NCBI GenBank assembly: GCA_023229765.1 | Contig: JALNYO010000004.1 | Span: 1 to 64,000, forward strand | DNA from: Syntrophales bacterium | Lineage (GTDB): Bacteria > Desulfobacterota > Syntrophia > Syntrophales > UBA5619 | Reading direction: 5' to 3' | Length of the DNA: 64,000 bases | Shown here: piece by piece, positions 43,691 through 52,828 of the stretch | Numbering within the stretch: position 1 is the stretch's first letter | How the letters are laid out: every line of letters starts with the position of its first letter | The notes under the pieces: model-generated | What the model was told of the DNA's origin: nothing | The model's input: the letters and a program-made list of their open reading frames with translations, nothing else | Database searches by the model: none | Made by a program: the position numbers and the translations under genes

Positions 43691-44389
43691 ATGGCCAGGC
43701 AGAACAAACAGCAGATCCAAACGCAAACGAAAGAAGCGCCGAGACTCGCTCCGAATGAAATGGCGGCACGTCTCTTTCTGACCGGCTTCGTCTGCCTCTG
43801 CATCGGGGTGGGCATCGGTTATTTCTTCGGCAGTCAATCCGGCGGGATAAGCATCCCCGGCTCATCGGCGCCTTTCCGGGCGCAGACATCTCCCGCCTCC
43901 CCAAACCAGCCGCCAGCTCAGAATCCGGCAATCGCCGCGCAAAATGAGGCCAGCCTCCGGGCCTTGCTGATGGCCAATCCGAAAAACCTCGACGCGCTGA
44001 TTCAGCTCGGCAACCTCTATTACGATCAGGGACAGCACCAGCAGGCAGTCGAGTGGTACGGCAAGGCGCTGGAGATCGATCCCAGTAATGCCAACGTGCG
44101 CACGGATCGGGGCACCAGCTATTGGAGCCTCAATCAGCCTGACGCGGCGATCGCCGAGTTTAAGAAGTCGCTCCAGGTGGACCCGAACCATCTGCAGACC
44201 CTCTACAACATCGGGTTGGTTTACCTGCAGGGCAAAAACAACAGCGCAGAAGCAAAAAAGGCGTGGCAAAAACTGCTGACGGTCAGCCCGAATTATCCCA
44301 ACCGTGCAGATATCGAACAGCAGTTGGCCGCGATGGCGGCAGCCCCTCCGGCCGGGGCGCCGATCGCTCCGAAAAAAGCGCGCCCCTGA
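43691..44389 (+). CDS. Membrane-anchored TPR protein
   Basis: 232 residues. An N-terminal membrane helix (FLTGFVCLCIGVGIGYFFG) is followed by a Pro/Ala-rich linker and about three TPR repeats (LDALIQLGNLYYDQGQHQQAVEWY, then ANVRTDRGTSYWSL and LQTLYNIGLVYLQG). Pattern resembles CcmG/CcmH-type assembly proteins and general TPR scaffolds. Start after tggagg. Function unknown. Confidence 0.8.
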   Translation: MARQNKQQIQTQTKEAPRLAPNEMAARLFLTGFVCLCIGVGIGYFFGSQSGGISIPGSSAPFRAQTSPASPNQPPAQNPAIAAQNEASLRALLMANPKNLDALIQLGNLYYDQGQHQQAVEWYGKALEIDPSNANVRTDRGTSYWSLNQPDAAIAEFKKSLQVDPNHLQTLYNIGLVYLQGKNNSAEAKKAWQKLLTVSPNYPNRADIEQQLAAMAAAPPAGAPIAPKKARP

Positions 44390-44642
44390 TCGAATTCCGC
44401 TTTTCTTTGCAGTCGGTCTGCCAGATCGTATAGGTGCAGATTTCTGCCAGCCCAACTGGTGATGCTTGCCGGGGACTGTGAACTCGAAAAAACGGAACTA
44501 AGAAACGGGGAGCGAGCGAATCCAGCGAGGCGCACCCCCTCTGATCGGGGCGCGCTGGCTATCGACCCGACCCATCGCTCAATCATCCTGCTTCCTTCTT
44601 TTGTCAGAGTTTACAAGTCCAATTATTTTCAGGAAAAGCCTT

Positions 44643-45488
44643 ATGTACAGAATAGAGAAGCTTTCCCATATAGTAATGTTTGCAGCCGCGCTGTTTCTTG
44701 TCTGGGCCGCCAATACCCATGCTGCAACTCTCTATGAACGGTCAATGGAAAAACTCCCGGCAGGAATCGAAAAGGTTTCACCAACTGATTTTACGTTCGT
44801 CGTGCTCGGCGACAGCCGGGGTAACGACAGCATATTTAAAAAAGCGCTGGCCCTGGCCAAAACCTATAACCCGCTTTTTATCCTCCATGGCGGCGATTAT
44901 TCCGACCGCGGGAGCGAAAAGGAGACCGACCATTTCCTATCCCTTGTCAATGAAGTCGTCCCCGATGTGCCCCTCTTTGTGGTTATCGGCAATCATGAGA
45001 ACCGGAAGATTTTTGCGGAAAAAATCGGTCCGGCCAATTTTTCACTCGACTCTGCCAGACTGAAGCTGAGGATAATCGCCTTGGACAACGCAAGCTATGC
45101 CCTGAAAATACCCTCCCTGAACTATCTGGACAGTCAACTGGCAGAAAAGCGGGAAAATACCTTTGTTGCCATGCATATCCCGCCGAAAACAGAGCGCTGG
45201 AGTTGGCATACCTTCAGCGATGGAGCGGCCGAGCTTGAAAATGCACTCGCTGCAAAGGAAGTCCGGGCGGCTTTCTATTTTCATGTTCATCTCTACGACC
45301 GGGATGAAATCAAGGGCATCCCCTCCCTCATTGCCGCCGGGGCCGGCGCGTCCCTGATCAAATTCGGCTTTCCCGGAGTTCCGATTTACCATATCGTTTT
45401 GGTGCGGGTGAAAAACGGCGAGGCAACGACGGAGATGGTCAAGGTGAATAAGGAGGGGGACAATCCAGGGTCGTCTTCGCGACGGTGA
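44643..45488 (+). CDS. Exported calcineurin-like metallophosphoesterase
   Basis: 281 residues. Signal peptide (IVMFAAALFLVWAANTHA). Metal-binding motifs in order: VLGDSRGND, HGGDYSDRG, VIGNHENR, AMHIPP and HVHLYDR. They match the dinuclear metallophosphoesterase fold. The substrate is not predictable. Start ATG 44643 gives the signal peptide directly. About 40 bp before the rhodanese gene; the two may share a transcript. Confidence 0.85.
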   Translation: MYRIEKLSHIVMFAAALFLVWAANTHAATLYERSMEKLPAGIEKVSPTDFTFVVLGDSRGNDSIFKKALALAKTYNPLFILHGGDYSDRGSEKETDHFLSLVNEVVPDVPLFVVIGNHENRKIFAEKIGPANFSLDSARLKLRIIALDNASYALKIPSLNYLDSQLAEKRENTFVAMHIPPKTERWSWHTFSDGAAELENALAAKEVRAAFYFHVHLYDRDEIKGIPSLIAAGAGASLIKFGFPGVPIYHIVLVRVKNGEATTEMVKVNKEGDNPGSSSRR

Positions 45489-45529
45489 AAAGATATCGGA
45501 GATTCAAAAGAAAGTTATAGGGAGGATAG

Positions 45530-45877
45530 ATGAAAAAGTTGTTTTTCGTTTTGTTGGCCGTGGAACTGGTTTTCGGAGCGGTCTCGTCTGATTGCGGAGC
45601 TAATGACGCAAATCCGCTCATAATCGATGTCCGAACCGAAGCCGAATGGAGAAACGGCCATCTCGAAGGAGCCATCCTGATTCCTTACGAATTTATAGGG
45701 GAGAAAATCGGGACGGTTGCCAAAGACAGATCTCGCCGGATTTATGTCTATTGTCGAAGCGGCAGGAGATCGCAAATAGCGAAAGAAACCCTCGAAAAAC
45801 TGCTATATAAAGATGTCGTGAATCTCGGACCGCTTGAAAACGCAGCCAAGAAAATGAAGCGAAAGATTGTAAAGTAA
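45530..45877 (+). CDS. Exported rhodanese-domain protein
   Basis: 115 residues. Signal peptide (LFFVLLAVELVFGAVSS). NPLIIDVRTEAEWRNGHLEGAILIPY begins the rhodanese domain and the active-site loop is YVYCRSGRRSQIA with the nucleophile cysteine. A single-domain periplasmic rhodanese of this kind handles sulfane sulfur or serves as a thiol sensor. Start after ggagg. Confidence 0.88.
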   Translation: MKKLFFVLLAVELVFGAVSSDCGANDANPLIIDVRTEAEWRNGHLEGAILIPYEFIGEKIGTVAKDRSRRIYVYCRSGRRSQIAKETLEKLLYKDVVNLGPLENAAKKMKRKIVK

Positions 45878-45924
45878 AACCGGCAGAAGCTTAAAGCTCG
45901 CAGCAGGCGCGTGTTTTTCGCGTC

Positions 45925-46806
45925 TCATCCAATACTTCCCGGGAGAGGAATCTTCGCCTCGCAGGGAACGCCGACCTGACAGAGACCGCAGCCGGACGTT
46001 TCAAAACCAAACCTTTCCTGAATCGCTTTGGACGATACGTTGTGGGCGTAGGCCGCACATTTTTCCTTGTCATGCCCCTTGCTGGTAATGGCGCCCGCCG
46101 GGCAGCGCTCGATGCATTTACCGCAGCTCCCATCCAAATAGAAAAGGCAGTAAGCGTGATGATCGGTGTAGAGCCGCACCGACGGGGGGATGGCAATCCG
46201 GACGACAATGGAGCCGCAGCGCATCGCTTTGCCCATAGGGGTGATCAGGCCGTCGGACAGGCCGAAGGTGCCGAGGCCGGCGGCGAATGCCGCATGCCGC
46301 TCCGACCAGGACGAGGCAAAGCCAAAGCGGGGCGATTCTTCCCTTTTCCAGGCGGGCGAGTTCACAGGCGCCACTGCCTCGTGGCCGGTCTCGCTGATGA
46401 CCCGAGCCAGATGGTCGCGCAGCTTGACGTTGAATTCCTCCCCATACTTGCGTGACCTTGCCCATCGCTCTGCCGAAACGGCCTTTTCCCGGCGGTTGTC
46501 AAGCCGGGTCATTTCCGTCTGCGGCAGAATCCAACTGACCACAGTCAACTCGCCGGGGGCTGCCTGCAGCCCGGGAAAGGTCGCGGCGAATATCTCCTGC
46601 GGGGTCCAGTGGAACGGGCCTATATCATCCTTAAACTGTTGATAAAGAGGATCATCGCCGCGGGAAAAGCCGACGAGCGGCTCCGCCCACGCCGGTTCAT
46701 TGCTGTCTTCAAACTGCATGCTGTTTTCAGCGGAAGCCGCGTACTGGAGGACGCGCTCTCTAATCCAACTCGCCGGATCTTTCTTTATGCCGCCCGTTTC
46801 CGTCAT
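45925..46806 (-). CDS. QueG-like 4Fe-4S protein
   Basis: 293 residues. The C-terminal part has two cluster motifs, DGSCGKCIERCPAGAI and SGCGLCQVGVPCEAKIP, the second of the QueG CxxC type. The N-terminal part (residues about 1-180) resembles epoxyqueuosine reductase-like proteins but is shorter than QueG (about 350). A corrinoid-binding or tRNA-modifying role is not certain; it may be an independent family of reductases. Upstream lies a dispersed repeat at 46871. Confidence 0.75.
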   Translation of the reverse strand: MTETGGIKKDPASWIRERVLQYAASAENSMQFEDSNEPAWAEPLVGFSRGDDPLYQQFKDDIGPFHWTPQEIFAATFPGLQAAPGELTVVSWILPQTEMTRLDNRREKAVSAERWARSRKYGEEFNVKLRDHLARVISETGHEAVAPVNSPAWKREESPRFGFASSWSERHAAFAAGLGTFGLSDGLITPMGKAMRCGSIVVRIAIPPSVRLYTDHHAYCLFYLDGSCGKCIERCPAGAITSKGHDKEKCAAYAHNVSSKAIQERFGFETSGCGLCQVGVPCEAKIPLPGSIG

Positions 46807-46870
46807 GATACATCTCCTGATCGCTTGAGAAGCCTCTTCGCTTGAAATACGCGTATAAATTTTGATTTGT

Positions 46871-46958
46871 ATGAAAATCCCCCCATCCCCCCTTTGCCAA
46901 AGGGGGGCAAGGGGGGATTTTCATGCTTCGTTGTGCCCCACGGGCATGGGGGTTTATA
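46871..46958 (-). repeat. Dispersed palindromic repeat, copy 2
   Basis: Reverse-orientation copy of 22992-23073 with an 8-bp extra g-run segment inside. It contains the stems atgaaaatcccccc/ggggggattttcat and gccccacgggc. The rest of the gap 46807-47104 shows no gene; a 19-bp string at 47037-47055 is shared with 23131-23149. Confidence 0.8.
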
Positions 46959-47104
46959 TGAAAATAGAATTTATACTAACAATATCGTCATATTACATTG
47001 CGGTGTTTTTGAGGCTTCCTGCAGCCGCCCCAGACGCGACGAAGCGCGTCCCTCCATTTTCATCCCCCTTTACGATGGCGAGTACTGTGTACGAACACGG
47101 ATTA

Positions 47105-47434
47105 TCAACAGCAAGCTGCCGCTCCCTTTTTGCCGGACGACGGGGCGCCTGATTCGGTAATGCAGCAACAAGACGGGCCAGTGCGCCCCAGCATGGAGTT
47201 GATTACCGCCGCCGCGCAGCCAACGCCGGCCTGCACGAAAATCGCTTCCGTGGGACAATTCACGCTGCAGGCGCCGCACTCCATGCACGCGTCCCGGTTC
47301 GTGATTTCGACATGGCGGCCGTTCATTTGAAACACCGCGTGCGGACACACATCCAAGCATGTTCCGCAGCCGGTACACTTCTCTTTATTGAGTTTCAGGG
47401 TAACCACATTCTTCAAATAATTAAGTTGCCTCAT
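47105..47434 (-). CDS. hgcB: Mercury methylation ferredoxin HgcB
   Basis: 109 residues. Two [4Fe-4S] motifs CTGCGTCLDVCP and CMECGACSVNCP form an 8Fe ferredoxin core. Beyond it come GVGCA (Cys73, the position conserved in known HgcB), then a tail with SCCC and a C-terminal CC pair. These features distinguish HgcB from ordinary ferredoxins. It reduces the HgcA corrinoid and may bind Hg(II) through its vicinal cysteines. Start ATG 47434 follows aggag 7 bp away and lies 10 bp after the hgcA stop. Confidence 0.93.
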   Translation of the reverse strand: MRQLNYLKNVVTLKLNKEKCTGCGTCLDVCPHAVFQMNGRHVEITNRDACMECGACSVNCPTEAIFVQAGVGCAAAVINSMLGRTGPSCCCITESGAPSSGKKGAAACC

Positions 47435-47444
47435 CGCACGACTC

Positions 47445-48611
47445 CTATGCAATCAAACTCGACGCCACCCACAAAAGCAGGCCGGTCAGACCCATCCCTA
47501 TCTGCGTGGGAAGCGCCCACCGCATCTCCCTGTTCACGCCGGAAGGGGAGGTAAAGGTCGATGCCCCGGTAAAATTCATCGCCAGAAAGGCCGTTACCGC
47601 CGGGATGATCAGCAGCCACGCCAGAATGCCGAGCCGTCCCGCCCAAAGCGCCGGATCGTATCCGTGCAGAAAAAGCATCACGACCGCCACAACCGTTCCC
47701 AGCGCCAGCCCTTTTGCCGCAAACGCCCGCCCCGGAAGATACGGTAAAAGCAGGGGATGGATTACCGCCCCCGCCCCGATCGCGCTCAGAAAGGCCAGAA
47801 CGGCAAAAACCCCTTCATGAAGGGCTTTCTCCCAGAAACCGGCCGGGCCGCCGATGCCACCGAGAAGAAAAAGAAGCGGCGCAATAATCAAGGCCGTTTT
47901 TATGGTTTCGACCAGTTCGACCGGAATCAGGACGGCTCTCTCCCGGAAGGAGAAGGTTTTAAGCCGCATTGCGCTTGTGGCCTTAAATCCGGCATCGAGA
48001 TATTCGGGAATGTCCTCGGCCATGATCGGACCAAAGCGAACGCCGAATCCGGATAGTTTCTTGACCTTGTGGGCGGCCACGCCCGGCGCCCCCAATTGCG
48101 GCAGAATTAAAGTACGATGGCTGACTACTTCTTTCAAACCGCTGGTTTCTATCCTGCCTATCAGCTCCTCTGTACCGAAGGTTCCCTTGCCGGCAGCGCA
48201 CCAGACGTTGATTCCCTTCGTATCGAGCACAAGCAGCCAGAGGTCCCGGCCGGGCAGAGCGCACCTCAGTGCGTCAAAACTCAGCTTGTAATTGGCGCTC
48301 ACCAGGACGGGCGACTCCCGATCCGGATTTCCCAGCGCGTAAAGACCCGGATCAACGGTGTAATCCATCCGGCCGACCCCCCAGCGGGCCTTGATCGCCC
48401 CCCAATGATCCCGCCCTTGCAATTGTGCCGATACCCTGGGCAGTAAACCTACTGGCGTTGCCAAGGTCCCGGTCACAAAACCCTGGTCAAGACGCGGAAG
48501 GATCGGCGAGTTCTCGCCGGCTTCACCCGCACAGCAGGCGGACACGGAAAATGATGGCAAAAAGACGGTCTTTTTGCTTTGGCAGTAAGAAGGCTGATTT
48601 GTTTGATTCAT
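47445..48611 (-). CDS. hgcA: Mercury methylation corrinoid protein HgcA
   Basis: About 388 residues. The corrinoid-binding domain carries the cap-helix motif NVWCAAGKG (about residues 135-143). Its cysteine (138) is the predicted lower axial ligand to cobalt, as in CFeSP/HgcA. GTFGTEELIGRIE follows directly, also HgcA-like. The C-terminal half has five hydrophobic segments that anchor it in the membrane. HgcA transfers a methyl group from methylcobalamin to Hg(II). Start ATG 48611 has gagagg at about 9 bp. hgcB follows on the same strand, the standard order. Confidence 0.96.
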   Translation of the reverse strand: MNQTNQPSYCQSKKTVFLPSFSVSACCAGEAGENSPILPRLDQGFVTGTLATPVGLLPRVSAQLQGRDHWGAIKARWGVGRMDYTVDPGLYALGNPDRESPVLVSANYKLSFDALRCALPGRDLWLLVLDTKGINVWCAAGKGTFGTEELIGRIETSGLKEVVSHRTLILPQLGAPGVAAHKVKKLSGFGVRFGPIMAEDIPEYLDAGFKATSAMRLKTFSFRERAVLIPVELVETIKTALIIAPLLFLLGGIGGPAGFWEKALHEGVFAVLAFLSAIGAGAVIHPLLLPYLPGRAFAAKGLALGTVVAVVMLFLHGYDPALWAGRLGILAWLLIIPAVTAFLAMNFTGASTFTSPSGVNREMRWALPTQIGMGLTGLLLWVASSLIA

Positions 48612-48697
48612 TACACTTCCTCTCTTCCCGGCAACCGCCAATAAATAAAAACAACGGCAGCAGGGCAGCCTGATTTTCAGTAAATGAACATAGCGGC

Positions 48698-48726
48698 TTT
48701 ATACAGGGATGGCTTCTGGTCGTCAA
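48698..48726 (-). promoter_or_regulatory. Sigma-70 promoter of hgcA
   Basis: On the minus strand TTGACG (48721-48726) and TATAAA (48698-48703) are 17 bp apart, about 85 bp before the hgcA ATG at 48611. It is divergent from clpB. No binding site for a metal regulator such as ArsR was recognised. Confidence 0.65.
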
Positions 48727-48837
48727 CCTTTTCCGTCTTTACCTGTTATCTACCCCGGCCATTCTTGACATCCTTTTTGTCCATGTTTAACTTACCGCCA
48801 CAGGTGTAATTGTTATAAAATAAGGAGGAAATTCTCT

Positions 48838-51423
48838 ATGAGATTCGATAAATTTACATTGAAGGTGCAGGAGGCGCTTCAGGAAGCGCAGGGTATCGCA
48901 GCGCAGCATGGCCACCAGGCGGTCGATGTTGAGCATTTGCTCTTTGCCTTTTTGAAGCAGCCGGAGGGAATCGTTCCCGATATCCTCCGCAAGCTGGGGG
49001 CAAACGTCCGGGACATCGAGGAAGAGCTTCAAAAAGCGCTTGATAAAATCGCCAAAGTAGAGGGCGCCACGACAGGGCAAACCTACCTCTCGCCACGGCT
49101 GAACCGCATTCTGGATGCCGCCCTGGGCGAGGCAGCACGGCTGAAAGACGAGTACGTCAGCGCCGAGCACATTCTGGTCGCCATGGCCGACGAAAAGGGG
49201 GCGCCGCTGGCGAAACTGTTTGCGGCAAACGGCATCACAAAGGATGCGATTTTCCAGGTTCTCGTTTCCATCCGGGGAAATCAGCGGATCACCGATCCCA
49301 ATCCGGAAGAAAAGTACCAGGCGCTGAAAAAATATGCCCGCGATTTCAACGAACTGGCCCGCAGCGGCGCCTTCGATCCGGTTATCGGCCGGGATGAGGA
49401 AATACGCAGAATTATGCAGGTGCTCTCCCGTCGGACAAAGAACAACCCGGTGCTGATCGGCGAGCCGGGCGTCGGCAAAACAGCGATCGTTGAGGGGCTG
49501 GCGCAGCGGATCGTCAACGGCGACGTTCCGGAAAGTCTCAAGGACAAACGGGTTATCGGACTCGATATCGGCTCCTTGATCGCCGGAGCAAAGTACCGGG
49601 GTGAATTCGAAGAGCGCCTGAAGGCCGTGCTGAAAGAGGTTTCCACCGCGCAGGGGGAGATTATCCTCTTTATCGACGAAATCCACACCGTCGTCGGCGC
49701 CGGGGCCTCAGAAGGGGCCATGGATGCCTCGAACATGCTGAAACCCGCCCTGGCCCGGGGAGAACTGCGCTGCGTCGGAGCGACAACCCTGAACGAATAC
49801 CGCAAGTACATTGAAAAGGACCCGGCCCTGGAGAGGCGTTTCCAGCCGATCATCGTCAAGGAACCGTCGGTTGAAGACACGATCGCGATTCTCCGGGGGC
49901 TCAAGGAGCGCTACGAGGTGCACCACGGGGTGAGGATTAAGGACGCGGCGATTATCGCCGCGGCAACCCTGTCAAACCGGTATATCAGCGACCGCTTCCT
50001 TCCCGACAAGGCGGTTGATCTGATTGACGAGGCGGCATCCCGACTGCGCATTGAACTCGACAGCATGCCTGCGGAGATTGACGCCCTCGACCGACGGGTA
50101 ATCCAGCTCGAGATCGAAAGGCAGTCGCTGAAAAAGGAGACCGACAAAACCTCCGTCGAGCGGCGGGGAAAGATAGAAAAGGAGCTTGCCGATCACCGCG
50201 AAGCGATGGACAAAATGAAGCTCCACTGGGCGAGCGAAAAGGAAGCGATCAAGAAAATTCAGAGCATCAAGGGACAGATCGAGAGCTTCAAGATCGAGGA
50301 GCAAAATGCCCAGCGCTCAGGCGACCTCGCGCGGGCGGCGGAAATACGGTACGGAAAACTCGTCGAATTGAACCGGGAGTTGGAGCAGGAAAATCTTAAA
50401 CTGCTGGAGGCGCAGACGGAAAAACAGATGCTCAAGGAAGAGGTGGACGCCGAGGATGTGGCCGAGGTGGTGGCAAACTGGACGGGCATCCCCGTTTCCC
50501 GGATGATTGAGGGCGACGTCCAGAAACTCCTCCAGATGGACGAGCGTCTCTCCAAACGCGTCATCGGACAGCGGGAAGGGATCGCCGCCATCTCCAGCGC
50601 TCTGCGCCGGGCTCGTTCCGGCCTTCAGGACCCAAACCGGCCAATCGGTTCCTTCATCTTTCTCGGCCCGACCGGAGTCGGCAAGACCGAACTGGCCAAG
50701 GCGCTCGCGGAATTCATGTTTGACAGCGAAGCAGCCTTGATCCGAATCGACATGTCGGAATTCATGGAAAAGCACTCGGTAGCACGACTGATCGGCGCTC
50801 CTCCGGGCTACGTCGGTTATGATGAAGGGGGATTTCTGACCGAGGCGGTCCGCAGGAAACCGTACTGCGTTCTATTATTCGACGAAATCGAAAAGGCGCA
50901 CCCTGATGTCTTCAATATCCTGCTGCAGATTTTCGATGACGGCAGGCTGACGGACGGCCATGGCCGCACGGTTGACTTCAAAAACACGATTGCGATTATG
51001 ACCTCGAATATTGCCGGCAGCGCGATCCAGGATCCGCTTTTGTCAGAAGAGGAAAAGACAGACAGGGCCATGGAGGCCCTCCGGGCGACCTTCCGGCCGG
51101 AATTTCTGAACAGAATCGATGATATCATCATTTTCCATTCCCTGCGGATGGAGGACATCGAGCGGATCATCGACATCCAGCTTAACCTGATCAGAACCCG
51201 CCTCCAGGAACGGAAAATAACGGTTGAATTGACACAAAAAGCAAAAGATTATATAGCTCGCCAAGGTTACTCTCCGGTGTACGGCGCCCGACCCTTGAAA
51301 AGGGTAATGCAGAAGGAAATTCTCGACCGTCTGGCAATGGAGCTCCTGGAAGGCAAGTTCGTCGAGGGGAACTCAATCGTGATAGATTACGATGGAACAT
51401 CTATTTCACTAAAGAAAACATGA
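48838..51423 (+). CDS. clpB: ATP-dependent disaggregase ClpB
   Basis: 861 residues, standard. The N domain contains two Clp-N repeats (RFDKFTLKVQEALQEAQ and LNRILDAALGEAARLKDEYV). NBD1 has GEPGVGKTAIVEGLAQ, the middle domain is a long coiled coil (about 400-525) and NBD2 has GPTGVGKTELAKAL. It rescues aggregated proteins with DnaK. Start after aaggaggaa. A possible sigma-70 promoter (ttgaca near 48768) lies upstream; no clear sigma-32 box was read. Confidence 0.96.
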   Translation: MRFDKFTLKVQEALQEAQGIAAQHGHQAVDVEHLLFAFLKQPEGIVPDILRKLGANVRDIEEELQKALDKIAKVEGATTGQTYLSPRLNRILDAALGEAARLKDEYVSAEHILVAMADEKGAPLAKLFAANGITKDAIFQVLVSIRGNQRITDPNPEEKYQALKKYARDFNELARSGAFDPVIGRDEEIRRIMQVLSRRTKNNPVLIGEPGVGKTAIVEGLAQRIVNGDVPESLKDKRVIGLDIGSLIAGAKYRGEFEERLKAVLKEVSTAQGEIILFIDEIHTVVGAGASEGAMDASNMLKPALARGELRCVGATTLNEYRKYIEKDPALERRFQPIIVKEPSVEDTIAILRGLKERYEVHHGVRIKDAAIIAAATLSNRYISDRFLPDKAVDLIDEAASRLRIELDSMPAEIDALDRRVIQLEIERQSLKKETDKTSVERRGKIEKELADHREAMDKMKLHWASEKEAIKKIQSIKGQIESFKIEEQNAQRSGDLARAAEIRYGKLVELNRELEQENLKLLEAQTEKQMLKEEVDAEDVAEVVANWTGIPVSRMIEGDVQKLLQMDERLSKRVIGQREGIAAISSALRRARSGLQDPNRPIGSFIFLGPTGVGKTELAKALAEFMFDSEAALIRIDMSEFMEKHSVARLIGAPPGYVGYDEGGFLTEAVRRKPYCVLLFDEIEKAHPDVFNILLQIFDDGRLTDGHGRTVDFKNTIAIMTSNIAGSAIQDPLLSEEEKTDRAMEALRATFRPEFLNRIDDIIIFHSLRMEDIERIIDIQLNLIRTRLQERKITVELTQKAKDYIARQGYSPVYGARPLKRVMQKEILDRLAMELLEGKFVEGNSIVIDYDGTSISLKKT

Positions 51424-51483
51424 ACATACGGCAATAACAACTATTCGGCGTGTTGTATGTAACCGCCTAAAGGAGAAGAAAAA

Positions 51484-52332
51484 ATGAATACGCTTAAAAC
51501 GGGATTGCTCCTCGGCCTGCTGACCGGGCTTTTGATGCTGGCAGGCGGCCTGTTCGGGGGGCAGCAGGGTGTCTTTATCGCGTTTATTTTTGCCACAGTG
51601 ATGAACTTCGGAAGCTACTGGTTTTCGGACAAGATCGTTTTGCGGATGTACCACGCCCATGAGGCGTCGGAACAGGAAGCCCCTGAACTGTATAACCTGG
51701 TCAGGAATCTCGCTTTCCGAGCGCAGTTGCCGATGCCGCGGGTCTATATAATTCCCGAGGAAACGCCGAACGCCTTTGCGACGGGGAGAAATGAACACCA
51801 TGCGGTTGTCGCCGTTACCGAGGGAATCCTCCGGGTGCTGAAAACGGATGAGTTGGAGGGAGTTCTGGCCCACGAACTGACCCATATCAAAAACAAGGAC
51901 ATCCTGATCGGCTCGATGGCGGCGACGATAGCCGGGGCAATCGTCATGCTGGCAAACATGGCGCAATGGGCGGCGATCTTCGGAGGCGGCCGGAGCGACG
52001 ATGATGAAGGAGGAAGCAACATCTTCAGCCTGATCCTGATGGCGGTACTCGCTCCCCTTGCCGCCACACTGATCCAGATGGCGATCTCCCGGTCAAGGGA
52101 GTATCTTGCCGATGAGGGAGGGGCAAATATCTCCGGCAAACCGTACAGCCTGGCAAGCGCGCTCGGCAAGCTTGCCGGCGCCGCGCAGGCGATTCCGCTG
52201 GCGGCAACCCCCTCGACCGCCCACATGTTTATCGTCAATCCGCTGACCGGCAAGTCGCTGATGAATCTATTCAGCACCCATCCGCCGATCGAGGAGAGAA
52301 TCGCCCGGCTTCGCAAAATGCGGACGATGTAA
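51484..52332 (+). CDS. htpX: Membrane zinc metalloprotease HtpX
   Basis: 282 residues. Two N-terminal membrane helices, then AHELTHIKNKD (HExxH zinc motif, about residue 125) and SREYLADEGGANIS with the third zinc ligand Glu. Two more membrane segments lie between. The end NLFSTHPPIEERIARLRKM is typical. It degrades misfolded membrane proteins. It follows clpB by about 60 bp, so the two form a quality-control unit. Confidence 0.95.
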   Translation: MNTLKTGLLLGLLTGLLMLAGGLFGGQQGVFIAFIFATVMNFGSYWFSDKIVLRMYHAHEASEQEAPELYNLVRNLAFRAQLPMPRVYIIPEETPNAFATGRNEHHAVVAVTEGILRVLKTDELEGVLAHELTHIKNKDILIGSMAATIAGAIVMLANMAQWAAIFGGGRSDDDEGGSNIFSLILMAVLAPLAATLIQMAISRSREYLADEGGANISGKPYSLASALGKLAGAAQAIPLAATPSTAHMFIVNPLTGKSLMNLFSTHPPIEERIARLRKMRTM

Positions 52333-52393
52333 TAACAATAGTTAATAGTTAATAGTTGGCAGTTAAGACCAAAATAAATATTGGGGAGGCTTC

Positions 52394-52828
52394 ATGGAAG
52401 AGGGAAAAAATGACAAGGGGTTTGTTATAAAGGACCGCCGTCTGTTTGACGAAGCAGGGGAAGTGCGGGCCGAGGCAGAAAAAAAGGCTGACGAGAAGGC
52501 CACCGAAAACCTCGGCAAAGAGGAAAATCACTCTTCACCTGTTCAAGATGAGGGAAAGGAAGAAGAGTACGGCCCGCTTCCCGAAATGAATTTCGCCGGC
52601 TTCATCTACTCGCTTGCCACAACGGCCTTTTATCACTTCGGCGATTTTCCCGATCCGGCGACAAAAAAGCCTGCCCGGAATCTCATCGCAGCCAAGCAGA
52701 CTATCGATATTCTCAGCATGCTCAAGGAAAAGACGGAGGGCAACCTTGAGCAGGCTGAAAAGAAGATGCTGGAGGATGTCCTGTACGAATTGAGAATGCG
52801 CTATGTAAAGGAAGCCGAAGGCAAGTGA
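52394..52828 (+). CDS. DUF1844 protein
   Basis: 144 residues. A charged, Glu/Lys-rich N-terminal half precedes the DUF1844 core: LPEMNFAGFIYSLATTAFYHFGDFPDP, then ARNLIAAKQTIDILSMLKEKTEGNL. Function unknown; it commonly precedes ispE in Deltaproteobacteria. The downstream ispE GTG overlaps its stop by 4 bp. Confidence 0.85.
   Translation: MEEGKNDKGFVIKDRRLFDEAGEVRAEAEKKADEKATENLGKEENHSSPVQDEGKEEEYGPLPEMNFAGFIYSLATTAFYHFGDFPDPATKKPARNLIAAKQTIDILSMLKEKTEGNLEQAEKKMLEDVLYELRMRYVKEAEGK

Noticed and set aside
44390..44642. Small frame between the TPR and phosphoesterase genes
   Set aside because: It reads as an opposite-strand shadow of the TPR gene with no start site.
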